Source: JANXSS01 sp040385645 (GTDB taxonomy: Bacteria; Pseudomonadota; Gammaproteobacteria; Burkholderiales; Burkholderiaceae_D). Taken from it: a DNA stretch of 64,000 bases. The stretch is taken from assembly GCA_040385645.1 (NCBI GenBank), contig JAZKGZ010000016.1, positions 123,888 through 187,887 of the forward strand, read 5' to 3'. The position numbers and the translations under genes are program-made. Each line of letters starts with the position of its first letter. Position 1 is the stretch's first letter. The notes under the pieces are model-generated. The model was not told the origin of the DNA and searched no databases. It was given only the letters and a program-made list of their open reading frames with translations. Below, one piece after another: positions 26,350 to 35,784 of this stretch.

Positions 26350-26946
26350 CTACGAGGTGTGACTAGTTGTTGGCATTGCGATAAATGTGGGCGTGCGCAA
26401 TGGGTCGAAATCTTGCCAATCCCCCTCGACGATCGTTCCCTGGGCAGTTTCGATATCCACCCCACCGAAACTTTTGAGCGTACGTGCCAAAGCGTCGGCA
26501 TCCTGCGCATCGAATTCGACTGCCAATAACATGCCGGATTTTCTCTGCGTAAGTTCATTTTGCGAACCGGGGCCGTCAGCGGTGTTCTTTTCGTCCTCCC
26601 CCTTTTCCTTCATTTCAGAAAGCCCACCCATGAGCCCACCAATATGGGCACCGACCAGCGCGCCGACGGCCGGGCCGATCGGACCAAACACGGCAACTCC
26701 GGTAAGGCCCGCAGCTGCGCCTAGTGCGCCGCCGGTAGCCGCGCCCTTTGCCACACCCTCACCTGTTTCATGCGCGCCCGGAGAGTCATCACGATCACCA
26801 CCGATTGGATAAAGATCATGCTGACCAGGAGGATTTACATAAAAATTGCTCATTTTCTCGCGTGCAATCCCAGTGTCCGCTAATGCGGCAATGGCACGGT
26901 CGATCTGATCTTGTTCTTGAAAACGTGCGGCGACAATCGTGCCCAT
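26350..26946 (-). CDS. Glycine-zipper stress-type protein
   Basis: A 198-residue protein without a signal peptide. The N-terminal 40 residues (GTIVAARFQEQDQIDRAIAAL) resemble the general-stress YflT/permease-like domain. They are followed by an Asp-rich linker and a Gly/Ala-rich zipper (GAATGGALGAAAGLTGVAVFGPIGPAVGALVGAHIGGLMG split over about 75-115) able to insert in membranes. A second alpha/beta repeat (AVEFDAQDADALARTLKSFG) follows. GGAGAAACAG before the ATG sets the start. A stress role is inferred from the family only. Confidence 0.72.
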   Translation of the reverse strand: MGTIVAARFQEQDQIDRAIAALADTGIAREKMSNFYVNPPGQHDLYPIGGDRDDSPGAHETGEGVAKGAATGGALGAAAGLTGVAVFGPIGPAVGALVGAHIGGLMGGLSEMKEKGEDEKNTADGPGSQNELTQRKSGMLLAVEFDAQDADALARTLKSFGGVDIETAQGTIVEGDWQDFDPLRTPTFIAMPTTSHTS

Positions 26947-27042
26947 CTGTTTCTCCGTAATAAATAATATGGGATATCGGGTTATCGGGTATGAAGTGTC
27001 GGAAATCGGATGCGGTGCCACAAGCTGGCACTTACGAGCTAC

Positions 27043-27264
27043 CTACGACGCGGTACGCATCTCGATATCGAATTCGCCGAAGATCTGCCGTATCTTGCCA
27101 GCGTATTTGCAAGCTTCTTCCAAAGAGAGGAAACGGCGTGCTCTGAATTGGTCGTGCATCAACAAATGTGCACCGTTACGTACCAGACCAACGTAACGCC
27201 AGCCACCGGCAACCTTCATTTTGGAGCGAAGCAGAAAATAAGTGTCTGAAATACCGTTCTTCAT
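27043..27264 (-). CDS. Small hypothetical protein
   Basis: A possible 73-residue basic protein (MKNGISDTYFLLRSKMKV...). It has no recognised domain and only a weak ribosome-binding site; an internal Met at residue 16 is an alternative start. It is listed because amino-acid composition looks protein-like (LEEACKYAGKIRQIFGEFD is a plausible helix) and no competing frame exists. Confidence 0.4.
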   Translation of the reverse strand: MKNGISDTYFLLRSKMKVAGGWRYVGLVRNGAHLLMHDQFRARRFLSLEEACKYAGKIRQIFGEFDIEMRTAS

Positions 27265-27292
27265 AAACTTGCCGCAATGAGTAAGTGCGGCA

Positions 27293-27466
27293 TTAACAAG
27301 ATTGCCGGAAGTCGTTTAAACGAGCACGCGACAGTTCCCGGTGATCTTCAGCTGACCTTCGGTCCTGAATGCGCTTGCGCATGATCAACGCGTGTTGCGT
27401 CGCACTCATCGGTGGCACCTTCATCAAATCTTTCAACAAGGCGACGTTTTCGTCAGTATTTCGCAT
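27293..27466 (-). CDS. Very small hypothetical protein
   Basis: A 57-residue frame starting MRNTDENVALLKDLMKVPP and ending with a Cys. It is charged and helix-forming, with AGGG about 11 bases before the ATG. No family is recognised. It sits in a run of small minus-strand genes. Support is modest. Confidence 0.35.
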   Translation of the reverse strand: MRNTDENVALLKDLMKVPPMSATQHALIMRKRIQDRRSAEDHRELSRARLNDFRQSC

Positions 27467-27527
27467 AGAGGAATTGCCCTTTTGTTAAAACGTGTATGAC
27501 CGACGTATTGTCAATACCAGAGCGATT

Positions 27528-27773
27528 TTATTCAGTCGAAGTAGCGACATCGATGTGCATATAATTCGGTACGACTGTGTGGCGTGCCTGGTGCAATTGT
27601 ACGTATTCGCTCATTGCATGCTCAACAGTTTGCGGCGCGACATAACTACTCGGCACTGTTTTTCCGGGCAGTAGAACTAACATGGCAGCAGTCGCAAACG
27701 ACACAGCAAGCGCCAGTGCCATACCGGCGATGAGCCTTTGCGTAATGCGTATTTTCCGATCCTGCATAGACAT
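27528..27773 (-). CDS. Hypothetical single-span membrane protein
   Basis: An 81-residue protein with a basic start (MSMQDRKIRITQR), one membrane span (LIAGMALALAVSFATAAMLVLL) and a short outer domain rich in His, Val and Tyr. AGGAG five bases before the ATG at 27773 supports it. No domain is recognised. Signal-anchor orientation suggests the C-terminus lies in the periplasm. Confidence 0.55.
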   Translation of the reverse strand: MSMQDRKIRITQRLIAGMALALAVSFATAAMLVLLPGKTVPSSYVAPQTVEHAMSEYVQLHQARHTVVPNYMHIDVATSTE

Positions 27774-27986
27774 CACGTCTCCTGTAACTTACCGATGAAA
27801 CGAATGCATTGTCTGCCCGGCCGGACGGGTTTTTCTGTACGTTCGCGTACATATCATTGAACTTCTAGCGTTAGGTGACGTCGCGTTTTTATCGATGCCG
27901 ACGAAAGTCGAATATCGAGATAAAAAACCATAAATCGCGCCGATTTACGCTAATAATCTGTCGACACTGCGCTCAGTACGATGTGA

Positions 27987-28202
27987 TTACTTCGGCAATG
28001 GTCCGCCACCTGAGTTTTTAGTACCCGACGTCTTAGCCCCGGATGAACCGATACCTGAAGGAAATACGCCTTCTACGCCACCGACTTTGCTGCCGATTAC
28101 CATATCGTTACCCGGTTCTTGCATGCCGGCGCATCCGCCCAATGTGCATGCCGACAAAGTGCCTACGATGACACTGGCTTTGAATCGACTAAAATTTTTC
28201 AT
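27987..28202 (-). CDS. Small lipoprotein
   Basis: A 71-residue product with a lipoprotein signal peptide: basic start MKNFSRFK, hydrophobic stretch, and lipobox LGGC, so Cys at about 24 would be lipidated. The mature part of about 48 residues is rich in Gly and Ser with a GSKVGGVEGVFPSG segment, and looks flexible. AAGG precedes the ATG at 28202. Function is unknown. Confidence 0.65.
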   Translation of the reverse strand: MKNFSRFKASVIVGTLSACTLGGCAGMQEPGNDMVIGSKVGGVEGVFPSGIGSSGAKTSGTKNSGGGPLPK

Positions 28203-28364
28203 CAATATTGCCTTGGCTGCGTGAATTTACGAAAAACGGCCGCTTTTGACCGACAGGAAGATTCTAAGCCAAAACATTTCGATAAAAGTTCGCATGCATG
28301 CATAGAAACAGATATCGAGTTAAAAAGTCGGTTAAAAAATTCCTAAGGCTTAAGGCATCACTGA

Positions 28365-29486
28365 TCAGGCTACACGTACGTGCTGGCTGAAAAATTCCCA
28401 ACACATGAGACTAGCATCCGGACCAGAGCCGACATTGAAACGGAATGTGTCGTCGCCGCCACTCCAGGCGTGATTGAGATGGCGAATCTGGCAAAGCCGC
28501 ACCACAATTTTTTGATCCCGACAGTAGTCAGTCATTCGGAAACGATCACAACTTTCGCCAGCGACGCCGGAGGCAATCGGTTCATGCGCACTCGTTGATA
28601 ATGCATTGGCTTGGCAAAACTGCCAAGCCAGCTGGAGCGCGTTGACCGGTCGTACGACCGTATCCTGCTCGCCATGAAGAATAAGCATCGGCATGCCCGG
28701 GAAATCGGACTGCTCACTCAATAATTGATCGATTGGTCGCACTGCATCTCGGGTACCGTGCTGCATCACCGAAAAAGCCGCCATGCGTGAATCGGCAGCG
28801 CCATACACCGGCCCGGAATGCGAACATACGGCTGCGATCAGATGCGGATGCCGCAGCGCGACGATTTGCGCCAACGCAGCGCCTGCAGACAGCCCGGCGA
28901 TGTAAATGCGGCTGCGGTCAAAACCCCGCTGCGCAACGACTTTTTCGATGGCTCCTGCCACCGACGCAACCTCTGCACCGCCACGCTGTAATGATTGCTG
29001 ATACCAGGGCCAGCAGCGGTGCGCATGCCCAGACACTACTTGCTGTGGGTAAAGCACGGCAAAACCGAAATGCGCAGCCAGAACGTTCATTCGTGTGCCG
29101 CTGGCAAAGTCGGCTGCCGTCTGCTCGCAGCCATGCAACATGACCACCAATGGAAAACTATCCTGTCCAGCGACAAACTGATTCGGCACATACAACCAGT
29201 AGGCCAGACGGCGCGCAGGGTCTGCAGGGCTGGCGGATGGCGGAAGATAATAAGAACGCGTCCATTTTCCGCCGACATTTAGCGAAGACACGTCAGCGAC
29301 CGGCTTGCGGCGTCCTTGCTTGGCAGGCGTTGGTAGCAACGCCGAAACGCTACTTTTTTTTTCGGAAACACAGCTTTTCTTGGTGGACCGCGTTGCCGAT
29401 TTCAGCAGCATGCGTTGGCCAGCGGCTTGTGCTTTCGCCAAACGCACTGCATTACTGAGCCAAAGCTTGCTAAGTGTCTTTAACAT
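28365..29486 (-). CDS. PHB depolymerase-family esterase (LpqC/PhaZ-like)
   Basis: Alpha/beta-hydrolase of about 373 residues from MLKTLSKLWLSNAVRL, of the COG3509 esterase group, which includes polyhydroxybutyrate depolymerases and feruloyl esterases. The nucleophile is in GLSAGAALAQ (about 190), the acid in LHGEQDTVVRP and the His in LNHAWSGG. VMLHGCEQTAADF forms the oxyanion region. The basic amphipathic N-terminus is not a clear signal peptide, which favours intracellular action. Its presence with phaA and phaB suggests PHB turnover, but the substrate is inference. Confidence 0.82.
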   Translation of the reverse strand: MLKTLSKLWLSNAVRLAKAQAAGQRMLLKSATRSTKKSCVSEKKSSVSALLPTPAKQGRRKPVADVSSLNVGGKWTRSYYLPPSASPADPARRLAYWLYVPNQFVAGQDSFPLVVMLHGCEQTAADFASGTRMNVLAAHFGFAVLYPQQVVSGHAHRCWPWYQQSLQRGGAEVASVAGAIEKVVAQRGFDRSRIYIAGLSAGAALAQIVALRHPHLIAAVCSHSGPVYGAADSRMAAFSVMQHGTRDAVRPIDQLLSEQSDFPGMPMLILHGEQDTVVRPVNALQLAWQFCQANALSTSAHEPIASGVAGESCDRFRMTDYCRDQKIVVRLCQIRHLNHAWSGGDDTFRFNVGSGPDASLMCWEFFSQHVRVA

Positions 29487-29662
29487 GGCGAACGTCGCTG
29501 GAAAGTTAAGTCGACTGACGATAAGCCTGCAAAAAGCAGGCCCACGAAAATTGCGTAGATTTCGGTGCCGCACGACTGGTACTCACAACTGACTATGACA
29601 GGGCCAATGTCTGGCCACTGTACGCTAACCAGCTTTGCAATAATATTATCAATTTTGCAATA

Positions 29663-31051
29663 TTAGATAGAAACCATTTTTGCAGGCTGCACCCATCGTG
29701 CGAAATCTTCCGCCGACACCAATCCTAGTGCCTGAGCCGCTTCGTAAAGCGTTGATCCTTGGTGGTGAGCGTGCTTCGCGATCCTGGCGGCATTGTCGTA
29801 TCCGATATGCGGTGTCAACGCAGTTACCAACATCAGGGAACGTTGCATCATCGATTCGATACGTAACTCGTCTGCTTCGATACCACCGGCACAATGCGCG
29901 TTGAAACTATGCATGCCATCGGCAAGAAGACGCACGCTTTGCAGAAATGCATGGGCAATCAGCGGCTTGTAGACGTTTAATTCGAAATTGCCGCTGGCAC
30001 CGCCGAAAGTGATGGCAGTATCGTTACCGAATACCTGACAACATAGCATCGTCATCGCTTCGCATTGGGTTGGATTGACTTTGCCCGGCATGACCGAGCT
30101 GCCCGGCTCGTTTTCGGGCAATCGCAATTCGCCTAGCCCGCAACGTGGGCCGGAAGCCAGCCATCTGACATCGTTCGCAATTTTTGTTAACGCCACCGCC
30201 AACGTCTTCATCGCACCATGTGCAGCGACCAGGGCGTCGTGCGTAGCCAGCGCTGCGAATTTGTTTTCCGCAGTCCGAAAAGGCTGATCGCATCGACGTG
30301 CCAACTCGGCTGCCACACGCGTGCCGAATTCAGGATGCGTATTCAAGCCGGTACCAACGGCCGTACCACCTGCGGCAAGCCCGTGCAAGGGCAGCAGCGC
30401 TGCCCCGATGCAGGTATCTGCATAGTCGAGCTGGGCGACGTATCCGGAAAACTCCTGGCCGAGCGTCAGTGGCGTCGCATCCTGCAAATGGGTGCGCCCG
30501 ATTTTTACGATATGGTCGAAAGCCTGCATTTTCAGACGCAGCGTCGCGCTTAGCGCTCGCAGGGCCGGCAGCAGCCGCTCATGTATACCGAGCACTGCAG
30601 CGACATGCATCGCTGTCGGAAAAATATCGTTGGACGATTGACCATTATTGACATCGTCGTTCGCATGTAGCGAGCGGGTGTCACCACGCGTTCCACCAAG
30701 TAGTTCCGATCCACGGTTCGCCAGGACTTCATTCATGTTCATATTGGTTTGCGTGCCCGAGCCGGTCTGCCAGACCGACAATGGAAACTCCAGCATATGT
30801 TGCCCGCCGAGTATTTCTTCGGCTGCATCGACAATTGCCGACGCTTTGGCAGCATCGAGCCGTCCCAAATCCCGATTCACTACTGCGCAAGCGCGTTTGA
30901 CCTCGGCGAGTGCCAGGATCAGCTCAGGCGGCATGCGCTCGGTCGATATGGCGAAATGCTGAAGCGAGCGCTGAGTCTGCGCACCCCACAGGCGTGCGGC
31001 ATCTACCTCGATTTGCCCGAACGAATCGTGTTCGTTTCGATAGGTTTGCAT
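29663..31051 (-). CDS. fumC: Fumarate hydratase class II (FumC)
   Basis: TCA-cycle enzyme converting fumarate to malate, a cytosolic homotetramer. The 462 residues begin RNEHDSFGQIEVDAARLWGAQTQRSLQ, typical of FumC rather than aspartase. Active-site segments are SGSQ-type QTGSGTQTNMN (about 95), HLQDATPLTLGQEFSG (about 185) and the superfamily signature GSSVMPGKVNPTQ (about 318). It has a Met-rich C-terminal domain. It is a single gene between the esterase and the DUF3579 gene. Confidence 0.95.
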   Translation of the reverse strand: MQTYRNEHDSFGQIEVDAARLWGAQTQRSLQHFAISTERMPPELILALAEVKRACAVVNRDLGRLDAAKASAIVDAAEEILGGQHMLEFPLSVWQTGSGTQTNMNMNEVLANRGSELLGGTRGDTRSLHANDDVNNGQSSNDIFPTAMHVAAVLGIHERLLPALRALSATLRLKMQAFDHIVKIGRTHLQDATPLTLGQEFSGYVAQLDYADTCIGAALLPLHGLAAGGTAVGTGLNTHPEFGTRVAAELARRCDQPFRTAENKFAALATHDALVAAHGAMKTLAVALTKIANDVRWLASGPRCGLGELRLPENEPGSSVMPGKVNPTQCEAMTMLCCQVFGNDTAITFGGASGNFELNVYKPLIAHAFLQSVRLLADGMHSFNAHCAGGIEADELRIESMMQRSLMLVTALTPHIGYDNAARIAKHAHHQGSTLYEAAQALGLVSAEDFARWVQPAKMVSI

Positions 31052-31200
31052 AATCTGTTTTCCGTTATCAGAATAAACAGACAGACTACTCCAAGGCCAA
31101 ATACGACGTCGTTATAAAGTCACTACGACGTCGATAAGCAATTAGGCACGGCAGTGACGAGGCAGATGCAACTGTTGAAGACATCTGCAAATATCTGCAC

Positions 31201-31587
31201 CTATTTACTAACGTTCCGGTTTTTTGCCTCACCATCAGGCAACAGACATGCATCCACAACCTGCAAGTCGTTGTCTTTAGCAAAATTCATGACAAAGTGA
31301 TAGGCCAGCGGCTGCACTGCGCGTAACGCCTCGTCGACGACCACGCATTTCACACCATCGAAGATGGTCGGTTTTACGTACTGCGAATAGGTCATGTGTG
31401 CATTGCGTCCGGCATAGCCTTCAGGACGAAAACACGACAACACACCACACAAACGTTCGGCCCAATCGGCTGGCCGAAAAGCTGCATTCTTGCTGGTAAG
31501 CCCGAGAATAATGCGCTGCCCAACGATTTCGGCCGACATTGCAGGGTTGGCAGGGTCCGGCGATGGCAGGTCAGCGGGATCGGGCAT
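31201..31587 (-). CDS. DUF3579 family protein
   Basis: A 128-residue protein whose core (IILGLTSKNAAFRPADWAERLCGVLSCF, then YSQYVKP and CVVVDEALRAVQPLAYHFVMNFAKDNDLQV) is that of the betaproteobacterial DUF3579 family. Function is unknown. An internal Met at residue 17 is an alternative start. There is no obvious operon partner. Confidence 0.78.
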   Translation of the reverse strand: MPDPADLPSPDPANPAMSAEIVGQRIILGLTSKNAAFRPADWAERLCGVLSCFRPEGYAGRNAHMTYSQYVKPTIFDGVKCVVVDEALRAVQPLAYHFVMNFAKDNDLQVVDACLLPDGEAKNRNVSK

Positions 31588-31785
31588 GAATGGCGATAGA
31601 TGGCGAGCAAAGACAGCATGGAGCTGGTAAAGCAGACATCAACAGTGCAACGCATGAAAGATCAATGCATTTAACGACGTTGCCCCGACGAACCGACTAC
31701 GTCAATCTTTACGCATGCCGGTTTTTGCATCATATCTTATGCAAGACATAAATTAATTTCTGAAATGTAACTTTCTACCCAAAAA

Positions 31786-32757
31786 TCACGTTCCACTGGG
31801 TCTGCCCACCCAAACCGTGATTGATAACAACAACAGCAATAATAACCACAAAAGCAATCCTCGCCATACCAAGCCCACAGTACTTTGCAGAGCACGAACC
31901 GTGGCTTCTTCTCCTAGCGGTCCTTCCGCATCGACATCGACCGTCTCCAGAAAGGCAGCATCGATCGCAACGCCATCGGTTGTAGTCTGCGCCACCAAGC
32001 CTAACCGTACACCCATAGCGCCGCTGCCAGCGGAAAGCAGAATGCCGACCGCCTCGTCCTGCCAGCGCGATGCAAAATTACGCCAGGCGTAGATCGCATC
32101 TTCGAAGTTGCCGACAATCGCAAAAGCGATCGCCGTCAGTCGCGCAGGCATCCAGTCGATCCAGTAGAAAGCGCGAGCAGCGAATAGCCCGAACGCTTCG
32201 TTCTTCAATGCATCCGGCTCGCTCCAAGAACGTGAAAGATGCTCTGCGACCCGATACATAACCGCGCAGGCAGGACCTAAAGGCATGAGGAACCAGAAAA
32301 AAACGCCGAATACGTGACGATGACTCGTCACCAGTGCCTGCTCGATTGCCAAACGCGCAATATCCGGCACCTCGAGCGCAGTCGTATCAGTGTGCGTCCA
32401 TTGCGCCAAAAGTTTGCGTGCTGTTGCATCGTCGCCGGCGTTCAAGGCGATCTGGATGGATGTGAAGTAATGACTGTAATGGCGAAAGCCGAGCGTCAGA
32501 TACAACACGATGACATTCCAAGCCAGCGCGAGAATCGGGTGCGTACGCAGGCAAATCCAGTAGATCAAGACAACCGGCAACATGACTGCAGCAATCGTCA
32601 ACAACCAGGCGAGCCGACCGTGTCTCGCTTGGCCAGCGTTGAACCATCCTTCCATGCGTTCACCAAACGCTTCGATAGCCGCATTAAACGGATTGTCTGC
32701 CCGAAGCGGCTGAAGCTGTTCTGCGAGCAAAGCGAACAGGATCGAGAAAAACGTCAT
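31786..32757 (-). CDS. CobD/CbiB-like integral membrane protein
   Basis: Membrane protein of 323 residues from MTFFSILFALLAEQLQPLR, with spans at about 5-20, 45-70, 75-90, 155-175 and at the C-terminus. The conserved HYSHYFTSIQIALNAGDDATARKLLAQW segment and late YWIDWMPARLTAIAFAIVGNFEDA match the CobD/CbiB family, which in cobalamin synthesis attaches aminopropanol. No other cobalamin gene is nearby and many betaproteobacterial members are annotated only by similarity (or as AmpE-like), so the role is uncertain. Confidence 0.75.
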   Translation of the reverse strand: MTFFSILFALLAEQLQPLRADNPFNAAIEAFGERMEGWFNAGQARHGRLAWLLTIAAVMLPVVLIYWICLRTHPILALAWNVIVLYLTLGFRHYSHYFTSIQIALNAGDDATARKLLAQWTHTDTTALEVPDIARLAIEQALVTSHRHVFGVFFWFLMPLGPACAVMYRVAEHLSRSWSEPDALKNEAFGLFAARAFYWIDWMPARLTAIAFAIVGNFEDAIYAWRNFASRWQDEAVGILLSAGSGAMGVRLGLVAQTTTDGVAIDAAFLETVDVDAEGPLGEEATVRALQSTVGLVWRGLLLWLLLLLLLSITVWVGRPSGT

Positions 32758-32897
32758 CGGCCTGCTTTCAAAGTCTGCCAAACCCAACGATACCCTACAG
32801 CACAATCAGAATCAAACTTCATGCTTGACGGTAACCAAAAAACGACTTTGAGGCCGGCCCGATCAACGAGGCAGTCCTGATTATTATTAAATGCAAT

Positions 32898-32926
32898 AAA
32901 AAAAGGCACCTTCCGGTGCCTTTTCA
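32898..32926 (-). terminator. Rho-independent terminator after rplS
   Basis: Perfect stem AAAAGGCACC / GGTGCCTTTT with loop TTCC. On the minus strand it is followed by further T residues. It lies about 90 bases past the rplS stop and ends the rpsP-rimM-trmD-rplS operon; the hairpin could also work for the opposite strand. Confidence 0.85.
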
Positions 32927-33016
32927 GTAACTGATTTTGGTGATTGATCTCGGTAATTAATTTTAGTAATGAATACAAGCAGCCATATCGAAACACGCTT
33001 GGCCTGAAACCGTACC

Positions 33017-33406
33017 TTATTGTTGCGGTGCCGATTTGGCTGCAGCGCGGCGGTTTGGCAGCTTTTCTTTGATACGCGCCGATTTTCCTGAGCGCTCGCG
33101 CAGGTAGTACAGTTTTGCTCGGCGAACGTCGCCACGACGTTTGACTTCGATCGAAGCGATCAGCGGCGAATAAAGCTGAAACGTCCTTTCGACACCCTCA
33201 CCGGATGAAATCTTGCGGACGATGAAATTCGAATTCAATCCACGGTTGCGGCGGGAAATAACAACGCCTTCATAAGCCTGAGCGCGCTTGCGAGTACCTT
33301 CAACAACGTTGACGTTGACAACGACAGTGTCGCCCGGCGCAAAATCGGGAATGTTTTTTCCTAATCTTGCTATCTCTTCTTGTTCCAGTATTTGGATCAG
33401 ATCCAT
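33017..33406 (-). CDS. rplS: 50S ribosomal protein L19
   Basis: Large-subunit protein at the 30S-50S interface. The 129 residues contain FAPGDTVVVNVNVVEGTRKRAQAYEGVVISRRNRG, the L19 signature. GGAGAAAAAA before the ATG at 33406 sets the start. The C-terminal Ala/Lys-rich tail is usual in betaproteobacteria. It is the last gene of rpsP-rimM-trmD-rplS. Confidence 0.97.
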   Translation of the reverse strand: MDLIQILEQEEIARLGKNIPDFAPGDTVVVNVNVVEGTRKRAQAYEGVVISRRNRGLNSNFIVRKISSGEGVERTFQLYSPLIASIEVKRRGDVRRAKLYYLRERSGKSARIKEKLPNRRAAAKSAPQQ

Positions 33407-33545
33407 TTTTTTCTCCAAAACCATCTTACCGGCGCCCGGTGCAATCGCACCTTATTGCCCGGCAGAGGATGGGGTTATACATGTAGCACTCTTACGGACG
33501 CGCTGCCTAAAATTGTTACCTAAAATCGGTAACCTCACACCTGCA

Positions 33546-34292
33546 TTACAAACTTCTCAAAAATTTTTCGTCGCTATCATCGATCGCACCCGCATTACGA
33601 GCGCGTTCGAGCAAATCGGGACGCTTTTTCGCGGTCGCTACCAACATCTGCTGCCTGCGCCATCGACCAATTTCCGCATGGTTGCCGCCCATTAATACCT
33701 CGGGAACCGACAGGCCTCCATAGGTCTCAGGCCGGGTGTAATGCGGGCAGTCCAGCAAGCCATCGACGAAACTATCTTCCTGTGCGGAGGTATCATCGTT
33801 CAATACACCCGGCAATTGTCGGATGATCGCGTCCATCAGCGCCATTGCCGGCAACTCGCCACCGGACACCACAAAATCTCCGAGGCTAATTTCATCATCG
33901 ACGCAACGCGCCAACAAGCGCTGATCCACCGCTTCGTACCGGCCGCAAAGTAAAACCAAACCCGCTTCCGCTTGCAAAGATTTCACCACCGCGTGCGTTA
34001 GTGGCCTTCCCTGCGGTGACAGATAAATCACCCGTGGCGCTGACAATTCTGCACCAACCTGCCGCGCTTTCGCCGCGCCAATCGCCGCTTCCAGTGGCTT
34101 AGCCAGCATTACCATTCCCGGGCCGCCGCCATACGGCCGGTCGTCCACGGTACGATGATTGTCGCTCGTAAAATCCCGCGGATTCCACAGCGTCAGATTC
34201 CACTTGCCTTGTTCCAGCGCCCGTCTTGTGATGCCGGAGTGCGTCAGAGCGACAAACATTTCAGGAAACAGCGTGACGACGTCGAATTGCAT
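33546..34292 (-). CDS. trmD: tRNA (guanine-N1)-methyltransferase TrmD
   Basis: Methylates G37 of tRNAs to prevent frameshifting. The 248 residues begin FDVVTLFPEMFVALTHSGI. The trefoil-knot SAM site is seen in VLLCGRYEAVDQRL and DFVVSGGELPAMALMDA, and the C-terminal half has RPETYGGLSVPEVLMGGNHAEI. It lies four bases after rimM. Confidence 0.96.
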   Translation of the reverse strand: MQFDVVTLFPEMFVALTHSGITRRALEQGKWNLTLWNPRDFTSDNHRTVDDRPYGGGPGMVMLAKPLEAAIGAAKARQVGAELSAPRVIYLSPQGRPLTHAVVKSLQAEAGLVLLCGRYEAVDQRLLARCVDDEISLGDFVVSGGELPAMALMDAIIRQLPGVLNDDTSAQEDSFVDGLLDCPHYTRPETYGGLSVPEVLMGGNHAEIGRWRRQQMLVATAKKRPDLLERARNAGAIDDSDEKFLRSL

Positions 34293-34296
34293 GCCT

Positions 34297-34845
34297 TCAA
34301 TAATCCCAACCCCAGTCCACTACTATTTTCCTTGCCGACTGGTCTACAGTTTTGATGAATTGATCTACGAAAGGGATAAGTAACTCCGTCGGGCGATCAT
34401 CCACAGCTTTTTCGCTATCGACGCTAGCCGCCACCCGCAGGATCGGATGTGCGCCGTTGTCCATCATGTCGGCAACGCGGCCCAGAGATTCTCCCTGAAG
34501 ATTTTCCACGTCGAGACCAATCAGGTCTACCCAGTAATATTCATCGTCTGTCAAAGCGGGGAACCGCGCTCGCGAGACATGCACCGCCGCGCCACGCAAT
34601 CCTTCAGCCAAATCCCGATTGACTACACCCATCAGTTGCGCTACCACATCACCGCCATGCAGCTTTGCTTGCAACATATCGACGTCGTGCAGCTCAGGCT
34701 TATCGAGCCACCATGTTTTGGCGGTCAATAACACTTCGCTCTCAGTAGCGTAGGGTTTGATTCGCACCCAGCCACCCAACCCATAGGCCCCCGATATGTA
34801 GCCCAGCAAAATCAGATCATCGGGTGGCGCAACGGAAGTCGACAT
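34297..34845 (-). CDS. rimM: 16S rRNA maturation factor RimM
   Basis: Assists late 30S assembly by binding S19 and the 16S head. The 182 residues have the N-terminal barrel (LLGYISGAYGLGGWVRIKPY) and the PRC-barrel C-terminal half (EYYWVDLIGLDVENLQGESLGRVADMMDNGAHPILRV). I choose the ATG at 34845; another ATG three codons upstream is equally possible and neither has a clear ribosome-binding site. Confidence 0.94.
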   Translation of the reverse strand: MSTSVAPPDDLILLGYISGAYGLGGWVRIKPYATESEVLLTAKTWWLDKPELHDVDMLQAKLHGGDVVAQLMGVVNRDLAEGLRGAAVHVSRARFPALTDDEYYWVDLIGLDVENLQGESLGRVADMMDNGAHPILRVAASVDSEKAVDDRPTELLIPFVDQFIKTVDQSARKIVVDWGWDY

Positions 34846-34959
34846 TTTGAACATCAAGCGCGATTGACGCTGCGGTTTAAGCCGCAGTAAGAATCGTGGT
34901 GAAAACCGTAGCTGAAATTACCGCGCTGCAAATACTCGGTCTGCCTAGACTGCAGGATC

Positions 34960-35214
34960 TCAGGCGGCAACTGGCTTTGCCGAGGCATTGACCAAACGAG
35001 CGACAGTCGGTGAAAGCTGCGCGCCGACACCGACCCAATAGCTGAGCCGATCTTGCATGACGCGAAAATTTTCTTCGGCACCCGATGCAACGGGATTATA
35101 GAAACCAATGCGCTCGATGAAGCGGCCATCGCGACGATTACGAGAATCGGTGGCAACGATATTAAAAAATGGGCGCTTTTTTGCGCCTCCCCGGGCTAAA
35201 CGAATAACGACCAT
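34960..35214 (-). CDS. rpsP: 30S ribosomal protein S16
   Basis: Small-subunit protein of 84 residues, MVVIRLARGGAKKRPFFNIV. The body (RDGRFIERIGFYNPVA) is fully conserved and the end (VARLVNASAKPVAA) normal. GGAT lies eight bases before the ATG at 35214. It is the first gene of the operon with rimM, trmD and rplS. Confidence 0.97.
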   Translation of the reverse strand: MVVIRLARGGAKKRPFFNIVATDSRNRRDGRFIERIGFYNPVASGAEENFRVMQDRLSYWVGVGAQLSPTVARLVNASAKPVAA

Positions 35215-35389
35215 GTTGTATCCAAAAAGTATGCTACGGCGGAAAAAGCCGCAAATTATAGCGCAGAACGACAAAATTCTGTAACTTAGATTGCCCTGCG
35301 TAGCACATACGCAGCAGTCTCGTCGCCATTGCGCCGATGTGCAGGCTGATGCACACTACCGTTCCCTTGGCACTGGCACGATCGCTCGC

Positions 35390-35749
35390 ATGGCCGCATC
35401 ACACAAAAACAAAACCTTGGCGACTGTCCTTGCAGCCGTTGTCGGCATCATCGGTGCTCACCGCTTTTACCTTTATGGGCACCGGGACCGAGGCGCGTGG
35501 CTGTATGTCTTGCTGTCGCCGCTCGTTCTGATAACGGTTTTTGCCGGATTCATCGCGGCGTTGAGGATGGGTCTCACACCAGATGAAAAATGGGATGCTT
35601 TGCACAACCCGCTTTCGAACACAAAATCAAATTCGGGGTGGCTTGTCGTCTGGATCATTATTGCTACTTTCACCTTCGGCACGACGCTGTTGATCGCGGT
35701 ACTAGCGAGATCGTTTGATCTGCTCTACACCGGTGGTGCCTACGGGTGA
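35390..35749 (+). CDS. TM2 domain-containing membrane protein
   Basis: A 119-residue protein starting MAASHKNKTLATVLAAVVGIIGAHRFYLYG, the TM2 signature with a conserved GAHRFYLG-type turn between the first two spans. A third hydrophobic segment (WLVVWIIIATFTFGTTLLIAVLA) follows. The start at 35390 is chosen since the upstream open frame is poor in protein-like sequence. Function is unknown. It is divergent from rpsP and convergent with the acyl-CoA dehydrogenase gene. Confidence 0.78.
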   Translation: MAASHKNKTLATVLAAVVGIIGAHRFYLYGHRDRGAWLYVLLSPLVLITVFAGFIAALRMGLTPDEKWDALHNPLSNTKSNSGWLVVWIIIATFTFGTTLLIAVLARSFDLLYTGGAYG

Positions 35750-35784
35750 ATACGCTGCGATGGTGGCAAGCGGTTAACCGCATA

